The notes beneath the pieces are model-generated. The model searched no databases. It was not told where the DNA came from and worked only from the letters and a program-made list of their open reading frames with translations. This document shows positions 51,889 through 62,242 of a stretch of DNA of 64,000 bases, one piece after another (the stretch's first letter is position 1; each line of letters begins with the position of its first letter). The DNA comes from Pseudomonadales bacterium (GTDB lineage: Bacteria; Pseudomonadota; Gammaproteobacteria; Pseudomonadales; Azotimanducaceae), in the NCBI GenBank assembly GCA_017642855.1, contig JAEPOO010000002.1, positions 457,545-521,544 on the forward strand, written 5' to 3'. The position numbers and the translations under genes are program-made.

Positions 51889-53103
51889 CTACTGACCGGT
51901 TTCCCACTTGGTGGCTGATGATTCGATATGCGGTGGGGATAACCAGATTTTGTTGTCCAGCGTTCGTTGATAGGCGTACTCGAACAGGGTTTTCATATAG
52001 GTCGGATCAAACGCTTCGGTAGGCTCGACGCCGAGATCCGTTCTTGCAGATGAAGGAATCCAGGTCACATGCATCTCGATTCCGTCTCTTTCTGCGAGTG
52101 ACCACATACGATAGAAGTCACCTTTACCTTGGGTGCGAATCAGAGAGCCGATTGTTCGACCCGCGATGGGTATGAGGCGAGGTTTGACCACCTCATACTC
52201 AGGATCGATCCAGGAATTGCGGATCACATACATTTTGGGTGCGCCCTGAACTTTCAGATAAGCCTCAAGTTGCTGCCAATCCACGCTGGAAGGGTAGAAG
52301 AACATCTGCGAGACGGTGCCGCCATCGACATGCATTTCGTCGTAAGAATTGCCGTCTGCCGCGGTGACAGGAATGTACACCGGTGGAAAAGCGCCGGGAA
52401 TAGAAGCTGAAGCAAGAAGTACCTGGCGAATCATTTTAGGTGCGTCTGGGTGGTCGCTAGCAGCCATTCTCGTTATGTTCCAGATGACCGGACGTGATGC
52501 ATCCAGGTTCGTGGTTCCGATCAACAGCGTTCGACCATGGCGATATTCTTCAGCCAGGCGGCGGATAACCGTTTCATCTACGACTCGATCCAGTGTCTGT
52601 GAAAGAGGCGTTGTGTCCACGACTGCGTCGCCGCCTAGAATGCGAAAGATGCTGTTGTTGGTGATCAGTGACTCAGTACTAAGGGTGGTGTACACCTCTT
52701 CCAGTAGAGCGTCATAGTCGCTGCCGAGGAATGCGAAAGGTGCCGTCAGCGCACCGGTGCTGATACCGGTGACCAGGGTGAATTCCGGACGATTACCTAG
52801 TTCACTCCAGGCTTTGAGCAGTCCAGCGCCGTAGGCACCGTTAGCACCGCCACCTGAGAGAATCAGGTAGTTGTGGGGCTGGTCCATGATGCCAGCATAT
52901 CGGCCCCGGTCCGCCTCTGTGAGTGCTTCCAGTGGATGCTCAGAAATTGCGACACCGTCACCCCAAAAGCGGTAGTTGGTTTTGCCATCCAGGACCTTGG
53001 CGGTGAGATGTTGATCCTCTGGTAATGGGTTCCGGACGATAGAGCTGCAGGATGCAGTTGCCAGGAGCACACTGATAAGTGCGGTTTGTAATGTGATCTT
53101 CAT
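51889..53103 (-). CDS. Patatin-like phospholipase lipoprotein
   Basis: A 404-residue lipoprotein. The lipobox TASC follows the signal KITLQTALISVLLATASC. The patatin motifs are all present: GGGANGAYGAGLLKAW near residue 85 for the oxyanion hole, GISTGALTAPF with the nucleophilic Ser, and VDGGTVSQ with the catalytic Asp. It would release fatty acids from membrane phospholipids in the periplasm or outer membrane. The start is ATG 53103, with GAGG nine bases upstream. It is divergent from the hydrolase-OsmC gene; the 123 bases between hold no clear operator. Confidence 0.9.
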   Translation of the reverse strand: MKITLQTALISVLLATASCSSIVRNPLPEDQHLTAKVLDGKTNYRFWGDGVAISEHPLEALTEADRGRYAGIMDQPHNYLILSGGGANGAYGAGLLKAWSELGNRPEFTLVTGISTGALTAPFAFLGSDYDALLEEVYTTLSTESLITNNSIFRILGGDAVVDTTPLSQTLDRVVDETVIRRLAEEYRHGRTLLIGTTNLDASRPVIWNITRMAASDHPDAPKMIRQVLLASASIPGAFPPVYIPVTAADGNSYDEMHVDGGTVSQMFFYPSSVDWQQLEAYLKVQGAPKMYVIRNSWIDPEYEVVKPRLIPIAGRTIGSLIRTQGKGDFYRMWSLAERDGIEMHVTWIPSSARTDLGVEPTEAFDPTYMKTLFEYAYQRTLDNKIWLSPPHIESSATKWETGQ

Positions 53104-53226
53104 AGTGACAGCCTCGTTCCTATTGGCGTGGCCCACTGCCAGGTAGTCAAGAGATCGTAGTATAGTCGAGTCAGTAACAAATGATCAGTTTGTGCATCAT
53201 GTAGACACCGAAGACGGAGCATAGAC

Positions 53227-54435
53227 ATGCGAAGGAAAGTACAGTTCCAAAGTGATGGCATGACCTTAAGTGGTGCTTTAGAGATGCCGGAATCTGGCGC
53301 CAGGGCCTATGCCCTGTTTGCGCACTGTTTCACCTGTGGCAAAGATACGGCAGCAGCGTCACGAATCTCCAGAGCGCTCACGAGGGACGGGATCGCTGTT
53401 CTGCGCTTCGACTTCACCGGTCTAGGCAATAGTGATGGTGACTTTGCGAATACCAACTTCTCATCCAATGTGCAGGATCTGATTGCGGCAGCAGAGTTTC
53501 TTGACCGTGAATTCGAGGCGCCGCAACTGCTCATTGGGCACAGTCTCGGTGGTGCGGCAGTTCTGTCAGCAGCTTCCTCATTGCCTTCCATAAAAGCCAT
53601 TGTGACGATTGGCGCGGCTCACAAAGCGGAACACGTCGTGCACAACTTTCAGGCATCCCTGGATGAAATTCGTGAAAATGGTGAAGCGGAGGTGAACCTT
53701 GCCGGTCGCACTTTCAAGATCAAGAAACAGTTTGTTGATGACCTGGAAAGTTTTGAAGCGCAAGATCTCGGCAAGTTAAGGAAGGCACTCTTGGTGATGC
53801 ACTCACCTCTGGATGACACCGTGGGTCTCTCCGAGGCTGAACTGATATACAAGGCCGCAAAACATCCAAAGAGTTTTGTCAGTCTCGATGCTGCAGATCA
53901 TCTGCTGACCAAAAAAACGGACGCGGAATATGCCTCGACGATGATTGCAAGTTGGGCGAACCGATATCTTGAACTGAAGGAAGTAGTTCGGCCCAGTGTC
54001 GAAGCTGGAAAGGTCCTAGTTTCAGAAAAGGACCACAAATTCACTCTTCACGTGAGCAGTGATGATCACTACTGGCAGGCAGACGAGCCGCGTGCGATAG
54101 GTGGCAACAACACGGGCCCTGATCCTTATGAGCACCTGTTAGCGTCGCTTGGCACCTGCACCGTGATGACGATCAGGCTTTATGCGGAACGAAAATCGCT
54201 ACCCCTGAAGGATGTCAGCGTGGAGCTGCGTCATGGTCGCGAGTACTACAAAGACTGTGAAAGCTGCGCCGATGAAGAACCGAGAAAGATTGAAGTCATC
54301 GAACGCGAACTGACATTGGTCGGTGACCTGACCGAGGACCAGAGGCAGAAAATCCTGGAAATTGCAGACAAATGCCCGGTTCACCGGACTCTGCACAGTG
54401 AGCTGCATGTCAATACCAGCCTGAGAATCGACTGA
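53227..54435 (+). CDS. Alpha/beta hydrolase-OsmC fusion protein
   Basis: A 402-residue bifunctional protein. Residues 1 to about 250 are an alpha/beta hydrolase, with [23 protein letters not shown] and the nucleophile elbow GHSLGGA; the triad ends in [10 protein letters not shown]. Residues about 265-400 are an OsmC/Ohr domain: [38 protein letters not shown] and [11 protein letters not shown]; the two peroxidatic cysteines fit Cys in LGTCT and in KCPVH. The fusion is known in Proteobacteria. It may reduce organic hydroperoxides and hydrolyse esters of damaged lipids. Confidence 0.93.
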   Translation: MRRKVQFQSDGMTLSGALEMPESGARAYALFAHCFTCGKDTAAASRISRALTRDGIAVLRFDFTGLGNSDGDFANTNFSSNVQDLIAAAEFLDREFEAPQLLIGHSLGGAAVLSAASSLPSIKAIVTIGAAHKAEHVVHNFQASLDEIRENGEAEVNLAGRTFKIKKQFVDDLESFEAQDLGKLRKALLVMHSPLDDTVGLSEAELIYKAAKHPKSFVSLDAADHLLTKKTDAEYASTMIASWANRYLELKEVVRPSVEAGKVLVSEKDHKFTLHVSSDDHYWQADEPRAIGGNNTGPDPYEHLLASLGTCTVMTIRLYAERKSLPLKDVSVELRHGREYYKDCESCADEEPRKIEVIERELTLVGDLTEDQRQKILEIADKCPVHRTLHSELHVNTSLRID

Positions 54436-54529
54436 CGCTTATATCGACTAATCATCGCGCTGAACTTCAATTGTTCTGATATCCCCGACTCATTATCGTC
54501 GCGGTTTCCCAATTCCCGGACAACGGCCA

Positions 54530-55720
54530 ATGAGTACCCAGCAGATTACTGATCAGCTTCAGGATTTCATGCATCGTCACGTCTATCCCAACGAGAAGAC
54601 CTACCATGAACAACTGAATGCGCTCCCCGATCGTTTCGGCACTGTGCCGCTGATGGAAGCGCTAAAGGCCGAGGCAAAGAAAGTGGGTCTCTGGAATCTC
54701 TGGCTGCCAAAGGACCATGGTGGGATGAGCAACGAGGACTACTGCGGTCTGGCGGAAATCATGGGCCGCGTGCTCTGGGCACCGGAGGTCTTTAACTGTA
54801 ACGCACCAGACACGGGAAACATGGAAGTGTTCCTGAAATACGCTACGGACAAACAGAAAGCAGATTGGCTGGAACCGTTGATGGAGGGCGAAATTCGCTC
54901 CTCGTACTGTATGACAGAACCGGATGTTGCTTCCAGTGATGCCACCAATGTGCAGACAGCCATTACTCGAGAAGGCAATGAATATGTGATCAACGGGCGA
55001 AAGTGGTTTATTACCAATGCGCCTTATGAGCGTACCAAGATTTTCATCGTCATGGGCAAGTCAGATCCTGACAACCCGAATCGTCACCTGCAGCAGAGCC
55101 AGATCCTGGTGCCCAAAAACACGCCGGGGGTTGAGGTGATTCGTCCATTGACGACCCTCGGTTATGACGATGCGCCACTCGGCCATGCGGAAGTGGTTTT
55201 TGATAACGTACGAGTGCATGAGGAAAACATTCTTCTTGGTGAAGGTCGCGGCTTTGAGATTGCTCAGGGCCGCCTCGGTCCAGGACGCATTCACCACTGC
55301 ATGCGGTTGATCGGTAGTGCGCAGCGCGCACTGGAGCTTGCCTGCAAACGCTCTGTTGCCCGTGAAACCTTCAGCAGGAAATTGTCGGAACACCAATCTG
55401 TGCTTGAAGATATTGCTGTTTCATTCAGTGAGATCGAACAGGCAAGGTTACTGACACTTAAGACTGCTCGGCGCATGGATGCGGTTGGTGCGAAAGATGC
55501 CCGTGATCTTATCGCGGCCTCAAAAATTACCGTACCCCTCATGGCGCAGCGGGTGATCGATCGCTGCATGCAGATACATGGTGCTGGTGGTTTAACTAAT
55601 GACTACCCCATGGCGGAGGCCTTTAACTATGCGCGTTGGTGTCGTCAGGCCGACGGCCCTGACCAGGTGCACATGATGGCGCTGGGTCGTCAGTTGGTGA
55701 AGCGTTACTCCGAACAGTAG
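54530..55720 (+). CDS. Acyl-CoA dehydrogenase
   Basis: A 396-residue dehydrogenase. The motifs SYCMTEPDVASSDATNVQTA, YVINGRKWFITNA, GPGRIHHCMRLIGSAQRALELACKR and the C-terminal IHGAGGLTNDYPMAEAFNYAR are typical of the ACAD10/11-like group of acyl-CoA dehydrogenases, which act with 4-hydroxyacyl-CoA kinases. That agrees with the ACAD10/11-type kinase gene at 27857-28903, though the two are far apart. It stands alone, with 94 bases to the preceding hydrolase gene, and converges with the CadD gene. Confidence 0.94.
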   Translation: MSTQQITDQLQDFMHRHVYPNEKTYHEQLNALPDRFGTVPLMEALKAEAKKVGLWNLWLPKDHGGMSNEDYCGLAEIMGRVLWAPEVFNCNAPDTGNMEVFLKYATDKQKADWLEPLMEGEIRSSYCMTEPDVASSDATNVQTAITREGNEYVINGRKWFITNAPYERTKIFIVMGKSDPDNPNRHLQQSQILVPKNTPGVEVIRPLTTLGYDDAPLGHAEVVFDNVRVHEENILLGEGRGFEIAQGRLGPGRIHHCMRLIGSAQRALELACKRSVARETFSRKLSEHQSVLEDIAVSFSEIEQARLLTLKTARRMDAVGAKDARDLIAASKITVPLMAQRVIDRCMQIHGAGGLTNDYPMAEAFNYARWCRQADGPDQVHMMALGRQLVKRYSEQ

Positions 55721-55762
55721 TGCCAGACAGTTTCCTCAGCTTCACTGTCTGCAACGCGGCCC

Positions 55763-56341
55763 TCATGAGCCGGCCACCAGGTCAGTCACCGTGTTATCCA
55801 GGATGTATAAGCCGAGTACGATCATGACAGCAGGTGCCAGCCAGATGCCATATCGACTGATTGCTTCGATTCTTCTCGCACTTTGGCCAAGAGTCATTGC
55901 CAGCACTAACCAGGCGATGGCGGAAATCAGAAAAGCCAAGGCGATGGAGTAATCCACATGAGTAAGGCTATCTGCAAACAGCGGCGCAAAGACAAGGACT
56001 GTATCCAGACCATTTGAAAGTTGAAGCGTGACCATCGATCCAATAGAGACTATTGCCGCTTCTGCTTCTGCCTTGTTAGGTTTTCGGATCATCTCGTAGA
56101 TCTTCTGCAGTCCGACCATGAGGGGAATCACGCCGAGGAAACCAAGGTATTGCACCGGGACAACCAGTGAGACGAGACCAAGGCCTGCGGACATCAAAAG
56201 TATCAGCAGCATACCGCCCATGAAACCAAGCATGAGTGCCTTCTTTTCGGCACCGGAAACAACAAAGGAGATTAATAACAGCAGGTTATCAATATTGGTT
56301 GCGGCGAACGTCGCAAATACCAGGATAACAACGGTGAACAT
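55763..56341 (-). CDS. CadD-like cadmium resistance transporter family protein
   Basis: A 192-residue inner-membrane protein with five or six helices. FAATNIDNLLLLISF and LSNGLDTVLVFAPLFA fit the CadD/LysE-related family, where the N-terminal ATNIDN is typical. Family members export cadmium or other cations in Gram-positive bacteria; here the substrate is unproven. Its start is only six bases after the stop of the RND outer-membrane component, so it is the fourth gene of the efflux operon. Confidence 0.85.
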   Translation of the reverse strand: MFTVVILVFATFAATNIDNLLLLISFVVSGAEKKALMLGFMGGMLLILLMSAGLGLVSLVVPVQYLGFLGVIPLMVGLQKIYEMIRKPNKAEAEAAIVSIGSMVTLQLSNGLDTVLVFAPLFADSLTHVDYSIALAFLISAIAWLVLAMTLGQSARRIEAISRYGIWLAPAVMIVLGLYILDNTVTDLVAGS

Positions 56342-56347
56342 GACGGC

Positions 56348-57760
56348 TTATCGGGATTCCGCGATCTCGCTGATGGCCTTTGGATTCCATCCTCCCCCAA
56401 CAGCCTTATAAAGGTTCACCAGAGCAAACAACTGCTCTTGTCTCGCTTGGCTGACTGAGATCTGCGCGTCAAACAGCTGACGTCTTGCATCCAAAACATC
56501 GATGTACGCCAGCACGCCGTTTCGGTAACGCTTCTCCGCAAGCCTGAGATATTCTGCTGAGGATCGTTCCAGGTCCGACAATGCGTTCAAAGTTTCTGTT
56601 GACTTGTGAAATTGGTTGAGCGCGTTGGAAGTTTCCTGAAACGCTTCCAATACAGTTTGCTGGTAGGCCAGTCTCGCTTGGTTAAAGCGGCTTTCCGCAG
56701 CGGAAAGTTGCGCGCGTCGAGCACCCGAGTAAAACAGCGGCTGCACCACATCCAGTTCCAGAATCCAGGCGTTGCCATCACTGTCTAACAAGCCATCGAA
56801 ATCCTCGGTTTCGTATCCGAGTGACCCGGTCAGTTGAAAGCTCGGGAATAGGGCGGCTTTTGCAGCGCCTACGCGTTCGCTCGCGGCGATCAGATTCTGC
56901 TCTGTCTGCATGATGTCCGGTCGTCGCTCCAAAAGATCAGAAGCAAGTCCCGCCGTGACACTTTCGGGAATAAAGTGGTCTTCTAGATCCCGCGCCATCG
57001 CAAGGTGTGTTGGCGGCAAGCCCATCAGTAGTGACAGTTGGTTTTCAACCACCAGCTTACTCTGCTCAACCTGTGGAATTTGTGAGCGGGTCGCTGCGAC
57101 CTCAACATCCGACTGAATGACCTCCAGTTTGGAAGTCAGTCCACCTTTGTGTCTTTTTTCCGCAATTTCCAATGCACGTTCCCGTGCAATCAGCGTTCGT
57201 TTATTGATATCGAGACGAGATTCGAGACCCTGAAGTTCGAAGTACGCCAATGCAACATCTGCAATCAACGACAGGCGAACGGCCTGTGCGCCGTATTCTG
57301 CTGCCAAATACTCGGCGAAGGCTGCGCTGTTAGTGCGTCGCTGCTTGCCCCAGATATCCATCTCCCAGGCCATCGCCGCTGCGAAGGTAAACTGGTCAGC
57401 GGTCTCAGCAGGGTCATTGGTTAATCCTGATTCAGCTTCCCGTTCACCGTGAAGATCCAGGTCGAAAGTTGGAAAGATACCGGACCTCGCGATACGTGCG
57501 GTGGCTCTGGCTTCCTGGATACGTTCGATGGCGAGCAACATGTCACGGTTGTTTTCGAGCGCAGCCGCGATGGCTGTTTTGAGCTGTTCATCGTTAAAAA
57601 TTTCTGACCAGTCCAAATCCCGCACTGATGCTGAACCCGTTTCTTGATAAGCGGTATCAATGTGCCAGCTGTCGATACCTGGGGTCTCCGGCCGCTCATA
57701 ATTGGGACCAAGCATGCATCCTGAAAGCAACACCATGGGTAGGAAAGGCCAAAGTTTCAC
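56348..57760 (-). CDS. RND efflux outer-membrane factor (NodT/OprM type)
   Basis: A 470-residue TolC-like lipoprotein. The lipobox LSGC is at residues 12-15, then MLGPNYERPETP, the start typical of NodT/CusC/OprM. Two TolC repeats follow, with VALAYFELQGLESRLDINKRTLIARERALEIAEKRHKGGLT in the first and RLAEKRYRNGVLAYIDVLDARRQLFDAQISVSQARQEQL in the second. It would form the exit duct of the pump. Its ATG overlaps the stop of the RND gene (four bases). The last part is followed by the CadD-like gene. Confidence 0.95.
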   Translation of the reverse strand: MKLWPFLPMVLLSGCMLGPNYERPETPGIDSWHIDTAYQETGSASVRDLDWSEIFNDEQLKTAIAAALENNRDMLLAIERIQEARATARIARSGIFPTFDLDLHGEREAESGLTNDPAETADQFTFAAAMAWEMDIWGKQRRTNSAAFAEYLAAEYGAQAVRLSLIADVALAYFELQGLESRLDINKRTLIARERALEIAEKRHKGGLTSKLEVIQSDVEVAATRSQIPQVEQSKLVVENQLSLLMGLPPTHLAMARDLEDHFIPESVTAGLASDLLERRPDIMQTEQNLIAASERVGAAKAALFPSFQLTGSLGYETEDFDGLLDSDGNAWILELDVVQPLFYSGARRAQLSAAESRFNQARLAYQQTVLEAFQETSNALNQFHKSTETLNALSDLERSSAEYLRLAEKRYRNGVLAYIDVLDARRQLFDAQISVSQARQEQLFALVNLYKAVGGGWNPKAISEIAESR

Positions 57761-60700
57761 GGCTTCATCTCTGGCTGTGATTCTTGATTTCCGGCATGCC
57801 GTTTCAGCCGACGATCCATGCTGCCGAATAACACAAAGAACAGGGGTACAAGAACAATGCCGATGGTGGTCGCAAGGATCATACCGCCCAGGACTGCGGT
57901 TGAGATGGATTGTCTGGCCACGGCACCGGGGCCAGACGACAGTACCAGTGGCATAACGCCGAAGATAAATGAGATGGCCGTCATCATGATCGGACGGAAT
58001 CGCTGTTTTGCGGACTCAAGTGCCGCTTCCGTAAATTCTTTGCCGTCCTCTACCAACTGTTTTGCAAACTCAACGATCAGTATTGAATTCTTGGCCGCCA
58101 TTCCGACCAGAGCAACCATAGCGACCTGGAAGAAGATGTTGTTTTCGAGACCGCGCATTGAGACTGCGACCAAGGCACCAAAAATCGCCGCTGGCGCAAT
58201 TAGCAGAACCGAGATAGGTACTGTCCAGCTCTCATATAGCGCGCACAGGAATAGATAGACAAACACCACCGCGAGAATCATCGCGATGGCGGCCTCGCCG
58301 CCTGCACTGACTTCCTGGGCGGTCAGGCCTGTCCACTCGTATCCGATGCCTGGCGGCAAACTGGTATCCAAAACCTCACGCATGGCGTTGATGGCGTCGC
58401 CGGTGGAGTAACCCGCATTGGGGTCACCTGACACTTTTGCCGCGGTGAACATATTGTAGTGGTTGATTGCAGCGGGGCCCGTTGAGTAGTCGATAGACGA
58501 AACGACAGAAAGAGGCACCATGTTCCCGGAACTGGACTTGACGTAGTAATACTGTAGAGCATCCGGGCGCATTCGAAACTCATCCTCAGCTTGTACCATA
58601 ACGCGATAGACCCTACCGTAAAGGTTGAAGTCGTTGATAACTGACGAGCCCGTGTAGGTGCGCATGGTGCCGTAGATGTCCTTGAGCGGCACACCCAGAG
58701 CTTTGGCTTCCGCTCTGTTTACCTTGAGGAACAGTTCCGGCGTTTCAGGCTTTACCGGGCTCGCGACGCCGGTAAGCACCGGATGTTGGTTCGCTTTCTG
58801 GATGATCAGGTCAGTCGCTTCCAGAAGCCCTTCCCAGTTGGTACCTGTCCTGTCCTGAAGCACCAGGTCGACACCACTTCCCAGGCCGAGACCTGCAATA
58901 GCGGGCGGCTGAGAAACTTGCACCACAATTTCAGGATAGGTCTCTAGTTCTCGTCGAACCTCTTCGATCACTTTTTCGACGGTATAGCCATCGGGTTCCC
59001 GCTCTTCCCATGAATTCAGGATGATTTCCATCTGTCCGTTGGCTTCGTTGCCACCGGAACGCCTGTTCTCTCCGGCGAGTGTAAACACATGTTTCACCGC
59101 CGGGTGATTCATCACGTATCTTTCGGCACGCTCCAAGACAGGTTTCGTGCGATTCACACTGGAACCCTGATGCATTTCCATATCCACATAGAACATGCCT
59201 TTATCTTCGACGGGCATAAAACTGCTGGGCACGGTATTCATTAAAAGGTAGGCAGCGCCACCCATCAGAATAAACAACAGAATAGTGCGTTTTGAATACT
59301 GTAGGGTCAGACCAACGATGCCGCCAAACTGCTCCGAACCTGTTTCCAGCCACTCATCAATCTTTCGAAAGACGACATTTTTGCTGGCGTCATCGCTCTT
59401 CTTCATCAGGATGGCGCAAAGTGCGGGCGAGAGTGTCAGGGCGACGACCGTGGAAATTAGAACGGCGACGGTAATGGTAATCGCAAACTCGCGGTAAAGA
59501 ATGCCTGTAATACCCGGCAGCAAAGCAACAGGAACGAAAACCGCTGCCAGAACAAGAGACGTAGCAACGAGCGCACCGGTCAGTTCGTTCATCGCTCGAA
59601 TCGTGGCGTCGCGTGCTGACATATCTTCCTCATTCATCAGACGTTCGACGTTTTCCACGACGACGATGGCATCGTCCACCACAATACCGATCACCAGTAC
59701 CAGGGCAAGCAGATTGACGGTGTTCAAAGTGAAGCCAAAGACCAACATGGCGATAAAGGTACCAATAACAGAGACAGGCACCGCCAGGCTTGGAATTAGA
59801 GTGGTCCGCCAGTTCTGCAGGAAGAGATACACCACCAGCATCACCAGGATGAGTGCCTCGATCAAGGTGACAATGACCTCAGAAATAGATTGCTCGATGA
59901 ATTCCGCGCTGTCATAGATGACAAGCCATTCCAGTCCGTCAGGGAACCGCTGCTCCAGTTCCGCCATTTTTTCTCTAACCGCTGCAGAAACCTCGAGCGC
60001 ATTAGCCCCGGGCAGGAGATAGATACCGAGAACAGCGGCGGGTCCGCCATCCAGACGTGAGTCCAGCGTATAAGCTTTCGCGCCCAGCTCCACGCGAGCA
60101 ACGTCGCGAAGCCTGACCATAGAGCCATCTGGATCGGCCTTGACGATAATGGCCCCGAATTCTTCTGCTGTTTCGAGGCGACCTTGGGCAGAGACGGGGT
60201 AGGTGAGATTCACTTCAGAACTGTTCGGTTGGCCACCGATGGTACCGGCGGCTGTTGCGATGTTTTGTTCTTTGACTGCATCCATGACATCGGTCGTTGT
60301 AAGGCCGTATGCGGCCATCAGATCCGGCTTCAGCCAGATACGCATAGAGTATCGACGCGAACCGTTGTTTCGAGTCCGACCAACACCGGGAATTCGCTTC
60401 ATTTCATCGCGGATATTGATGCTCATGTAGTTCGAGAGATAAATCTCGTCGAACTTGGGATCATCCGAACGAATGGCGATTTTCATCAGCTCGACGTTAG
60501 CGAGTTTCTCCACCGAGACACCTTCCTGCATAACGTCGACCGGCAGGTCCTGTTCGACCAGTTTCACCTCGTTCTGCACATCTACAGCGGCAAGATCAAC
60601 GTTGGTGCCGACTTCGAACGTTACGGTAACGTTGGCGCCACCATTATTTTTAGAGTTGGACTCGATGTAGATCATGTTTGGCACACCGTTCAGCTGTTTC

Positions 60701-60900
60701 TCGATCGGTGCCGCGACTGATTGTTCGACACTTGCAGCGGTAGCGCCGGGGAAAGAAGCTGAAATCGAAACCGCCGGTGGCGTAATGTCGGGGTATTGGT
60801 CAATGGGCAGAGAAATCACAGAAATAGCGCCCACCAGCACGATAACGATCGAAATGATAGAGGCAAAGATTGGCCGGTCAATGCAGAATCGCGAGATCAT
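57757..60900 (-). CDS. RND efflux inner-membrane transporter (AcrB/HAE1 type)
   Basis: A 1047-residue proton-driven exporter of the HAE1 family. The start FCIDRPIFASIISIVIVLVGAISVISLPIDQYPDITPP, the proton-relay aspartates in GIVVDDAIVVVENVERLM (near residue 405) and FPGATAASVEQSVAAPIEKQLNGV are typical. The long periplasmic porter domains and 12 helices are complete. It would export hydrophobic drugs, bile-salt-like compounds or metabolites together with its MFP and TolC-like partners. The start is three bases after the MFP stop. Confidence 0.97.
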   Translation of the reverse strand: MISRFCIDRPIFASIISIVIVLVGAISVISLPIDQYPDITPPAVSISASFPGATAASVEQSVAAPIEKQLNGVPNMIYIESNSKNNGGANVTVTFEVGTNVDLAAVDVQNEVKLVEQDLPVDVMQEGVSVEKLANVELMKIAIRSDDPKFDEIYLSNYMSINIRDEMKRIPGVGRTRNNGSRRYSMRIWLKPDLMAAYGLTTTDVMDAVKEQNIATAAGTIGGQPNSSEVNLTYPVSAQGRLETAEEFGAIIVKADPDGSMVRLRDVARVELGAKAYTLDSRLDGGPAAVLGIYLLPGANALEVSAAVREKMAELEQRFPDGLEWLVIYDSAEFIEQSISEVIVTLIEALILVMLVVYLFLQNWRTTLIPSLAVPVSVIGTFIAMLVFGFTLNTVNLLALVLVIGIVVDDAIVVVENVERLMNEEDMSARDATIRAMNELTGALVATSLVLAAVFVPVALLPGITGILYREFAITITVAVLISTVVALTLSPALCAILMKKSDDASKNVVFRKIDEWLETGSEQFGGIVGLTLQYSKRTILLFILMGGAAYLLMNTVPSSFMPVEDKGMFYVDMEMHQGSSVNRTKPVLERAERYVMNHPAVKHVFTLAGENRRSGGNEANGQMEIILNSWEEREPDGYTVEKVIEEVRRELETYPEIVVQVSQPPAIAGLGLGSGVDLVLQDRTGTNWEGLLEATDLIIQKANQHPVLTGVASPVKPETPELFLKVNRAEAKALGVPLKDIYGTMRTYTGSSVINDFNLYGRVYRVMVQAEDEFRMRPDALQYYYVKSSSGNMVPLSVVSSIDYSTGPAAINHYNMFTAAKVSGDPNAGYSTGDAINAMREVLDTSLPPGIGYEWTGLTAQEVSAGGEAAIAMILAVVFVYLFLCALYESWTVPISVLLIAPAAIFGALVAVSMRGLENNIFFQVAMVALVGMAAKNSILIVEFAKQLVEDGKEFTEAALESAKQRFRPIMMTAISFIFGVMPLVLSSGPGAVARQSISTAVLGGMILATTIGIVLVPLFFVLFGSMDRRLKRHAGNQESQPEMKP

Positions 60901-60903
60901 CCG

Positions 60904-62109
60904 TTATTGCCCGCCGGCAGCTTCCGTTTCAGGTGTGGTTTCCATGACCTGTGCTTTTTCTTCGGCTTTGAGCTCTGCTTCGTAAGCTTCAAGCGTCACG
61001 GGTTCTGCGAGAGCACCGTGGTACACCTTGTTTATGCCGTGAACGATGATTCGTTCAGCCTCAACCAGACCATTTTCAACAATAAGCTCACCATCGATGA
61101 TGGGGCCAATAAAAATCAGGCGCCGCTCCACACGATTGTTAGGAAGAACGACCATGACATGCACGCCACCCTGTTCAATGACTGTCGACTCTTCAGGAAT
61201 CATTAATGTGTCCTGACGAACCTCAAGAGGCATGCGTACTCGGGTGTACTGTCCGGGCAGAAGTTCCTTATCTGGGTTAGGCACGATCGCTCGAACAGCA
61301 AAGGTGCCGGTATTAGGGTTGACCTGCGGGTCTGTAAACCCAACGACACCATCAAATTTATAGATGGACTCATCAGGTAGTGTGATGGAAACCTTGCCCT
61401 CCAGCGCCTTACCTTGTTGCTCATGGAGGCGATCTTCCCAATAGCTGGTCACCCGTCGTCTAGCGTTCAGGTAATCCAGTGCGGACATCGCGTAGTTAAC
61501 GTGAATAGGATCAATCTGACTCACGGTGGTCAGCGGCTCACTGCTGTTGGCTCGGATCAATGCGCCGACATCCACTTCGCTGGCGCCAATCACGCCTGAG
61601 ATGGGCGCAGTGATCACGGTATAATCCAATTCCAGTTCAGCGCGCTGCAGCTCCGCCTCTGCCTGTTTGACCGCAGCTTCACCCTGTTCGGCATTGGAGA
61701 CTGCGGTGTCATAATCGAGTTGGCTGGCCGCGTCTTCCTCAAACAGAGGCGCGATGCGCGCGACGTCTCGCTGGAACTTCCCAAGACTGGCCTTTCGACT
61801 TTCCAGTACGGCTTTCAATCGGTCGACGTTCGCCTGGTAGGGGCGGGGGTCTATTTTGTAAAGCGTTTGACCCTGCGTGACAACACTGCCTTCAACGAAA
61901 GCAATCTCTTCAAGGAAGCCATCCACCCGCGCGTTCACTTCGACTCTTTCTGAGGCTTCAGTTCGACCCACGTAGGTGCCGTTCAGAGTGGCATCTTTCT
62001 TTACGACAGGAACGTAAACGACTCTGGTTGCTTCTTCTTTCGGCACTTCCTCGTTGCAGGCGGCCAGCATCAGGAGCGTGCTTGCGACTAATATGGTTCT
62101 TCTAAGCAT
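60904..62109 (-). CDS. RND efflux membrane fusion lipoprotein (AcrA type)
   Basis: A 401-residue periplasmic adaptor. The lipobox LAAC is at residues 16-19 of a 15-residue signal, then YVGRTEASERVEVNARVDGFLEEIAFVEGSVVTQGQTLYKIDPRPYQANVDRLKAVLES with the half-lipoyl domain and coiled-coil hairpin, DVGALIRANSSEPLTTVSQIDPIHVNYAMS and LLPGQYTRVRMPLEV. It is the first gene of an operon with the RND pump, outer-membrane factor and CadD gene. Its promoter lies in the 164-base gap shared with the divergent molybdopterin enzyme, close to the 32-bp palindrome. Confidence 0.95.
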   Translation of the reverse strand: MLRRTILVASTLLMLAACNEEVPKEEATRVVYVPVVKKDATLNGTYVGRTEASERVEVNARVDGFLEEIAFVEGSVVTQGQTLYKIDPRPYQANVDRLKAVLESRKASLGKFQRDVARIAPLFEEDAASQLDYDTAVSNAEQGEAAVKQAEAELQRAELELDYTVITAPISGVIGASEVDVGALIRANSSEPLTTVSQIDPIHVNYAMSALDYLNARRRVTSYWEDRLHEQQGKALEGKVSITLPDESIYKFDGVVGFTDPQVNPNTGTFAVRAIVPNPDKELLPGQYTRVRMPLEVRQDTLMIPEESTVIEQGGVHVMVVLPNNRVERRLIFIGPIIDGELIVENGLVEAERIIVHGINKVYHGALAEPVTLEAYEAELKAEEKAQVMETTPETEAAGGQ

Positions 62110-62242
62110 CTTCGCATCATACAGAAAGCCAGTTGTTCAGGTCACGCTGCTCTGGCCCAGGAACCAGAAACGACCTTTTTGTCAGGTTCATTCGGAAGAT
62201 CTCCGAAATCGCTTCATGTCTCGCCGAGGTTTTTGGTACGCT

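Noticed and set aside
53177-53193. ACAAA/TTTGT arms between the patatin and hydrolase-OsmC genes as an operator
   Set aside because: Only five paired bases with an unmatched centre; expected by chance in an AT-rich gap.
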